From: Butyrivibrio sp.
Lineage (GTDB): Bacteria; Bacillota; Clostridia; Lachnospirales; Lachnospiraceae
NCBI RefSeq assembly: GCF_015056685.1
Contig: NZ_SVFW01000050.1
Span: 1-27,531, forward strand
Direction: 5' to 3'
DNA length: 27,531 nucleotides
Positions 23,139-27,531 of the stretch are shown here, one piece after another. The notes under the pieces are model-generated. The model did not search any database and was not told where the DNA came from. It saw only the letters and a program-made list of their open reading frames with translations. Position 1 is the first letter of the stretch; every line of letters starts with the position of its first letter. The translations under genes and the position numbers were made by a program.

Positions 23139-25385
23139 TTAGAATCCATTGACAGGATCAAAATCAAACTGGGTAGTGATATTCTTTAGATATCCCCTGT
23201 CTTCAAGCATTCTTATATACTTTTCGACCATATCTTTTAACTTCACCAAAATGTCCATATCATCTGCCTTGACATAGATAGCCATTCGGTATATGTCGTT
23301 TATCTTTCCTATGGCTGCTGATGCAGGGCCTATATAGACAACATTAGGAATCTTTTTTTGTTCCATGACTGCCCTCAGCTTCGTGGCAAAGGCAATCCCT
23401 TCTGCCTCATTTTTACACTGGATCTGAACAGACATCATATGTGAAACCGGTGGATACCTTAAAAGATCTCTGTAAGCAATCTCTTCCTCGTAAAAGCCCT
23501 TGTAATCCTGATCTGCTGCCGCAAGAATGCTGTAGTGGTCAGGCTGATAGCTCTGAATCACCACGTTTCCTCTTTTCTCTCCTCTGCCGGCTCTTCCCGC
23601 AGCCTGGGTAAGCAGCTGGAAAGTTCTCTCACTTGCCCTGTAGTCACTGGCATAAAGTGACATATCCGCCGCAAGGATTCCCACCAGAGTAACGTCGGGG
23701 AAATCATGTCCCTTTACTATCATCTGAGTTCCTACAAGTACATTGGCTTCCTTGTTGGCAAAAGCTCCAAGTATCTTTTCATAGCTTCCCTTTGTCCTCG
23801 TGGTATCAGCATCCATCCTAAGGACCTTAGCATCCGGAAAATACTTTTTTACCTCATCTTCAATCTGCTGCGTTCCTGCTCTGAAAGATGAGACGTATTT
23901 TGAGCCGCATTCAGGGCATATCTTGGGCCGTGCCTGCTCATATCCGCAGTAGTGGCATACAAGTCTTCCGCCCCGATGCTCTGACAAAGAAACATCGCAG
24001 TGCGGGCACTTAAATACATGGCCGCAGCCCCTGCAGGAGATAAATCCCGCAAGTCCTCTTCTGTTGATAAACAGCATGACCTGCTCATCTTTTTGGAATC
24101 TGTCCTCCATAAGTTCAAAGAGCCTTCTGGAAAAAATGGACCGATTTCCGGCCCGAAGCTCTTCCCTTAAATCCGCAATCTCAACGGTAGGAAGCGTTCC
24201 GCCTGTAAGTCTCTTATTAAGCTCAAAGAGCTTTATCTGCCCGGTCTTTGCCTTGTAATAGGCCTCAAGTGAAGGCGTAGCTGAGCCAAGCACAACTGCC
24301 GCCCCGTCAGGAAGAAGGTGTGACAGTTCTATTGCCACTTCCCTTGCGTGGTATTTGGGCATAGTCTCGCTCTTGTAAGTGGCCTCATGTTCCTCATCGA
24401 TTATAATAATTCCTGTGTTTGGAAATGGTGTGAAAAGAGCTGACCTTGGGCCGATGATAATATCAATATCCCCATTTCTGGCTCTTTCCATCTGGTCGAA
24501 CTTTTCTCCCGGTGAAAGCGTGGAATTCATTACTGAAACTCTGTCTCCAAAATGCCTGTAAAAACGCATCAGAGTCTGATAAGTAAGGGCAATTTCAGGA
24601 ATCAGAACAATCGCCTGCTTCCCTCTTTTTATCACATCATCAATAAGAGCAATGTACACCTCTGTCTTACCACTTCCTGTTATTCCGTGGATGAGATAAG
24701 TATCTCTTTTGCCCTCGTCATAATCTCTTTTAACAGTATCTACGATATGCTGCTGCTCATCGCTCAAAGTCTTTTTACCATACCTGGCACCATCAGCAGC
24801 TATAGGTTTTCTGTAATACTCTTCACTTTCTATGGCAATGATTCCTTTGTCACTAAGGCTCTTTATGGCCTGTGAAGACACATTAAGCTTGCCTGTGATA
24901 AATTCATAGGGAATCCTGTCGTCGGGATTATCTATAAGTTCCTTCAAAAGACGCTCTCTAGCCTTTTGCTTTTTCCTTACGCACTCGTTGTAGAGGTCTC
25001 TTGCCTCCCTTTCAGGAAGTCTTAAAGAAATATATTTGTGTATCTGTCTTGCCTGCTTTTTAGAAGCAGGAAGCACAGTCTTAAGCGCAGCTATCATGGT
25101 AGAGCCGTACTGTCTTTTCATCCAGGCAGCAAGCCTTATTGAAATATCCTCTGCGGAAATAAGGTTCCTTTCCACATCAATTATCTCTTTAATCTTGTCA
25201 GGGTCCCAATTGGGTTCCTCTGTAAGTTCAACAATATACCCGGTTCGTACATTATCTCCCCTTCCGAAAGGAACCTTCACAGGCATTCCAATATCACACA
25301 CCTCAATGAGCCTGTCCGGTATCCTATACTGAAACGTCCTATCAACTTTTTCATGTGAAATATCTATAATAACGTTAGCGTACAT
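23139..25385 (-). CDS. priA: Primosomal protein N' (replication restart DNA helicase)
   Basis: A 748-residue 3'-to-5' helicase that reloads the replisome at stalled forks. Seen in order: the N-terminal 3'-DNA-binding domain (VDRTFQYRIP), Walker A GITGSGKT (234-241), the DEEH box (330-333), and a cysteine cluster binding two zincs with C451, C454, C460, C463, C477, C480, C490 and C493. The C-terminal helicase lobe holds VGTQMIVKGHDFPDV and QAAGRAGR. The start at 25385 (MYANVIIDISHEKVD) is preferred over one 25 codons upstream because AAAGG lies just before it and the extra residues match nothing in the family. It has its own promoter region after the murE terminator. Confidence 0.96.
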   Translation of the reverse strand: MYANVIIDISHEKVDRTFQYRIPDRLIEVCDIGMPVKVPFGRGDNVRTGYIVELTEEPNWDPDKIKEIIDVERNLISAEDISIRLAAWMKRQYGSTMIAALKTVLPASKKQARQIHKYISLRLPEREARDLYNECVRKKQKARERLLKELIDNPDDRIPYEFITGKLNVSSQAIKSLSDKGIIAIESEEYYRKPIAADGARYGKKTLSDEQQHIVDTVKRDYDEGKRDTYLIHGITGSGKTEVYIALIDDVIKRGKQAIVLIPEIALTYQTLMRFYRHFGDRVSVMNSTLSPGEKFDQMERARNGDIDIIIGPRSALFTPFPNTGIIIIDEEHEATYKSETMPKYHAREVAIELSHLLPDGAAVVLGSATPSLEAYYKAKTGQIKLFELNKRLTGGTLPTVEIADLREELRAGNRSIFSRRLFELMEDRFQKDEQVMLFINRRGLAGFISCRGCGHVFKCPHCDVSLSEHRGGRLVCHYCGYEQARPKICPECGSKYVSSFRAGTQQIEDEVKKYFPDAKVLRMDADTTRTKGSYEKILGAFANKEANVLVGTQMIVKGHDFPDVTLVGILAADMSLYASDYRASERTFQLLTQAAGRAGRGEKRGNVVIQSYQPDHYSILAAADQDYKGFYEEEIAYRDLLRYPPVSHMMSVQIQCKNEAEGIAFATKLRAVMEQKKIPNVVYIGPASAAIGKINDIYRMAIYVKADDMDILVKLKDMVEKYIRMLEDRGYLKNITTQFDFDPVNGF

Positions 25386-25433
25386 AAATCTAACCTTTGC
25401 TTCTCCTCTAGTCCAACTTATAAAGATTATTTT

Positions 25434-25460
25434 ATCATAACGTAAAAGCTCACATGACAA
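25434..25460 (-). promoter_or_regulatory. Candidate promoter of priA
   Basis: TTGTCA (25460-25455) is followed at a short 15-base spacing by TATGAT (25439-25434) on the minus strand, about 50 bases upstream of the chosen priA start. It sits just past the murE terminator, where a new promoter is needed. Confidence 0.4.
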
Positions 25461-25468
25461 TCATTAAT

Positions 25469-25514
25469 AAAAAAATGTGTATCCACTTTTGTAAAAATCA
25501 GATACACATTTTTT
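25469..25514 (-). terminator. Intrinsic terminator after murE
   Basis: A 14-bp perfect stem (aaaaaatgtgtatc with gatacacatttttt) encloses a 16-base loop, 24 bases past the murE stop. The A/T ends supply a U-tract in either direction, so it probably works both ways. Confidence 0.8.
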
Positions 25515-25537
25515 AAAGTTATTTTATATGCTTCTCA

Positions 25538-27025
25538 TTACTTACGTTCTTCAAGGATTTCCTGAATGAGTTCACGTTCATCCATGTGGTATTTCACACC
25601 TTTGATCTCCTGATAGTCCTCATGGCCCTTACCTGCAAGAACTATGATATCGCCCTGCTCGCCGTGATCAATGGCATAAGCAATAGCCTCTTTTCTGTCA
25701 ATGATCTTGATGTATTTACCATCTGTCTTTTTCATACCTGTCTCAATATCGTTCATGATATCTTCAGGCTCTTCAAATCTTGGGTTATCTGATGTAATGA
25801 TAGTGAAGTCTGCATATTTGCCGCTCACTTCGCCCATCTCAAATCTGCGGAGCTTACTTCTGTTTCCACCGCATCCAAAGAGGCAGATAAGTCTGTTTGG
25901 ATGATAATCTCTAAGTGTAGTAAGAAGACTCTTAAGTGCCATAGCGTTGTGGGCATAGTCGATCATAAGTGTAAAGTCATCAGAAACCTTTACCATCTCG
26001 ATCCTTCCCTTTACCTTGGCTCCCTTAAGGGCTGGTGCAATCTCAGCTTCGCTGCAGCCAAAGTGTCTTGCAACAGCAATAGCACAAAGAGCATTTAAAA
26101 CGCTGAACTTACCTGGAGTCTCAACTTCAGCATGTACCTTTATAAGTCCGTCTGTATCAAAGAACACGCCAAGCTGGCCCGGTTTGTGGATATAAGCAAG
26201 ATTTATAGCTCTTATGTCATTGCCCTCACCAAATCCGTAAGTCTCAACCTCGCAGGTGTGGCCTTCCAGGATGTCGTCTGTGTGAATATCATCACCATTG
26301 CAGATACCCACCTTACACTGCTTGAACAAAAGACCTTTGCAGTGCATATAGTCATCGAAATCCTTGTGCTCATTAGGTCCGATATGATCTGGCTCAATGT
26401 TTGTAAAGATACCGATATCAAATGTGAAGCCCTGCGTTCTGTGGAGCATAAGTCCCTGAGAAGAAACCTCCATAACTACGCTGTCACAGCCAGCTTCTAC
26501 CATTCTATGCATATACTCCTGAAGATTGTAGGACTCAGGTGTTGTGTTTTCTGCATGGATATGCTCATCACCAATAATTACTTCTATTGTTCCGATAAGA
26601 CCAACCTTGTGTCCGGCATTCTCAAGCATGTTTCTGATAAGATATGTTGTTGTAGTCTTACCCTTTGTTCCTGTGATACCGATTGTCTTAAGTTTTCTTG
26701 CAGGATGGTCAAAATATGCAGCTGAAATAAATGCCATTGCATATCTTGTGTCCTCAACTCTGACAACTGCTATTTCTGAATTTTCAGGAAGCTCAACATC
26801 CTGACTTACAACAATTGCTGCAGCCTTTTTTTCTGCCGCTTCTTTTGCACAGGAATGTCCGTCAAAATTTGCTCCCTTGATGCAGATGAAAAGAGATCCT
26901 TCTGAAATTTTACGGTTATCGTTTACAACATCCCTTATCTCTACCGAATCGGCACTGATTTCTTCAAAAGAGTTTCCTTTTGTAATTTTGTATTCGAGAT
27001 TTTCCAATAATTTACTAAGCTTCAT
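25538..27025 (-). CDS. murE: UDP-N-acetylmuramoyl-tripeptide synthetase (MurE ligase)
   Basis: A 495-residue Mur ligase that adds the third amino acid to the peptidoglycan stem. It has the P-loop GITGTKGKTTTT (116-127), the carbamylated-lysine position K230 in YMHCKGLLF, and DYAHNAMAL. The specificity signature DNPR (413-416) predicts meso-diaminopimelate. The middle loop reads EPDHIGPNEHKDFDDYM, where the usual MurE has a DHLDxHG-type sequence, so this may be a divergent or second MurE. GGGAGGG precedes the ATG. It stands outside a cell-division cluster, between recJ and priA. Confidence 0.93.
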   Translation of the reverse strand: MKLSKLLENLEYKITKGNSFEEISADSVEIRDVVNDNRKISEGSLFICIKGANFDGHSCAKEAAEKKAAAIVVSQDVELPENSEIAVVRVEDTRYAMAFISAAYFDHPARKLKTIGITGTKGKTTTTYLIRNMLENAGHKVGLIGTIEVIIGDEHIHAENTTPESYNLQEYMHRMVEAGCDSVVMEVSSQGLMLHRTQGFTFDIGIFTNIEPDHIGPNEHKDFDDYMHCKGLLFKQCKVGICNGDDIHTDDILEGHTCEVETYGFGEGNDIRAINLAYIHKPGQLGVFFDTDGLIKVHAEVETPGKFSVLNALCAIAVARHFGCSEAEIAPALKGAKVKGRIEMVKVSDDFTLMIDYAHNAMALKSLLTTLRDYHPNRLICLFGCGGNRSKLRRFEMGEVSGKYADFTIITSDNPRFEEPEDIMNDIETGMKKTDGKYIKIIDRKEAIAYAIDHGEQGDIIVLAGKGHEDYQEIKGVKYHMDERELIQEILEERK

Positions 27026-27093
27026 GTAAGCCCTCCCATTTTTTATTTTTTCGTCACATTTTATTCACAATTTAGGAGTAACATATATTTAAA

Positions 27094-27116
27094 GATATGA
27101 GCTAAGGCTCACTATC
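27094..27116 (-). terminator. Small hairpin, possible weak terminator after recJ
   Basis: The minus strand folds GATA-G-TGAGC against GCTCA-TATC around CTTA, followed by TTTAAATATAT. It abuts the large hairpin at 27117. It is a possible weak end for the recJ transcript. Confidence 0.35.
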
Positions 27117-27183
27117 TCCCCCTCATAAGAAACCGCAGACACACGCTTCGCGTGTGTTTTTGTGGTTAATGGGGGATTTTTTT
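27117..27183 (+). terminator. Large three-tier hairpin with T-tract on the plus strand
   Basis: The outer stem TCCCCC (27117-27122) pairs with GGGGGA (27171-27176), the middle AACC with GGTT, and the inner ACACACGC with GCGTGTGT around TTC. Seven Ts follow on the plus strand (27177-27183). All genes here run on the minus strand, where the T-tract would precede the hairpin. It could block antisense transcription, end an unseen plus-strand RNA, or simply stabilise the recJ transcript end. Confidence 0.6.
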
Positions 27184-27186
27184 GTA

Positions 27187-27531
27187 TCATGTGAAATCGC
27201 TCATAACTATCTGAACTGATTCTCTCCCCTGATAGCTGTTAATATCCGGATAATATGCAATACTCACCTTCATATTGTAAGCTCTTCCATCATAAAGTTC
27301 ATCCACAGCACTCTGTCCGTATTTCTCTCTTAGGAATTCATGCCACTTATCCATATCTCCAAAATACATCATATCAAAATAATTATTTGAATCATCAGAT
27401 ACTCTGTATTTTCCACAATTTTTGTTTTTACCAAGGATTCTTCCCGATAAAAGCTTTACATCCTTTTGGGCGAACATAGGCTTGGTATTACCTGTTCCAA
27501 AAGGTTCCAACTTACTAAATTCCTTAACAAG
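27187..27531 (-). CDS. recJ: Single-stranded-DNA-specific exonuclease RecJ, C-terminal fragment (runs off right edge)
   Basis: The visible 114 residues are open to the window edge. They begin in the LEPFGTGNTKPMFA motif, which marks the junction of the DHHA1 domain and the C-terminal OB-fold of RecJ. The rest matches that OB-fold (GKYRVSDDSNNYFDMMYFG, then KVSIAYYPDINSYQGRESVQI). RecJ degrades single-stranded DNA 5'-to-3' in recombination and mismatch repair. The catalytic DHH motifs lie outside the window, so integrity of the whole gene cannot be judged. Confidence 0.85.
   Translation of the reverse strand, partial: LVKEFSKLEPFGTGNTKPMFAQKDVKLLSGRILGKNKNCGKYRVSDDSNNYFDMMYFGDMDKWHEFLREKYGQSAVDELYDGRAYNMKVSIAYYPDINSYQGRESVQIVMSDFT

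Noticed and set aside
26132..26725. 197-codon plus-strand open frame opposite murE
   Set aside because: Antisense to conserved MurE motifs; Cys/Ser/Ile-rich shadow composition and no family resemblance.

Overview
The window looks like chromosomal DNA of a Firmicute of the family Lachnospiraceae, most likely the Butyrivibrio/Pseudobutyrivibrio group. This is an inference from three things: the moderately AT-rich sequence with strong GGAG-type ribosome binding sites, the murE/priA/def/fmt/yugP/rsmB/rlmN/prpC/prkC/rsgA gene order, and protein styles such as membrane EAL proteins, cytoplasmic GH5 enzymes and Old Yellow Enzyme reductases. Every gene I can support lies on the minus strand, so transcription runs from the right edge to the left edge. 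No gene-free stretch exceeds about 205 bases.

Right part (27531 to about 19000), in transcription order: the C-terminal end of recJ, murE, a terminator, priA, def, a three-gene polar amino-acid ABC importer (permease, ATPase, lipoprotein), a strong terminator, then fmt. The importer is wedged between def and fmt, which are normally adjacent. Its permease starts 6 bases after the def stop, so it appears to be co-expressed with def.

Middle part (about 19130 to 10247): a translation and cell-envelope housekeeping operon. It contains a YugP-type zinc metalloprotease, rsmB, rlmN, the PP2C phosphatase prpC overlapping the PASTA kinase gene prkC, the ribosome-assembly GTPase rsgA, a histidine phosphatase and nagA. 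Between the last two genes are two decayed tandem copies of the phosphatase 3' end, each keeping the reading frame and stop codon. Beyond nagA is a perfect 32-bp inverted repeat of the REP/MITE type.

Left part (10042 to 417): an accessory region. It has a Na+-coupled NSS-family transporter, a membrane-anchored EAL (c-di-GMP phosphodiesterase) protein with a dead GGDEF domain, and a three-gene unit encoding a patatin-like acyl hydrolase, a cytoplasmic GH5 glycosidase and an Old Yellow Enzyme type Fe-S flavoenzyme. A two-gene signalling unit follows, encoding a FIST-domain sensor and a soluble chemoreceptor with no membrane segment. The extreme left holds a 40-residue small ORF and the 5' end of an IS607-family serine transposase gene. 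That gene's upstream end carries 10-bp tandem repeats ending at a GG dinucleotide.

I found no tRNA, rRNA, CRISPR array or recognisable riboswitch. The best candidates for something under-described are the FIST/soluble-MCP pair, the patatin-GH5-OYE unit, the ABC importer fused into the def-fmt locus, the gene-end ghost repeats, and the IS607 end with its repeat ladder.
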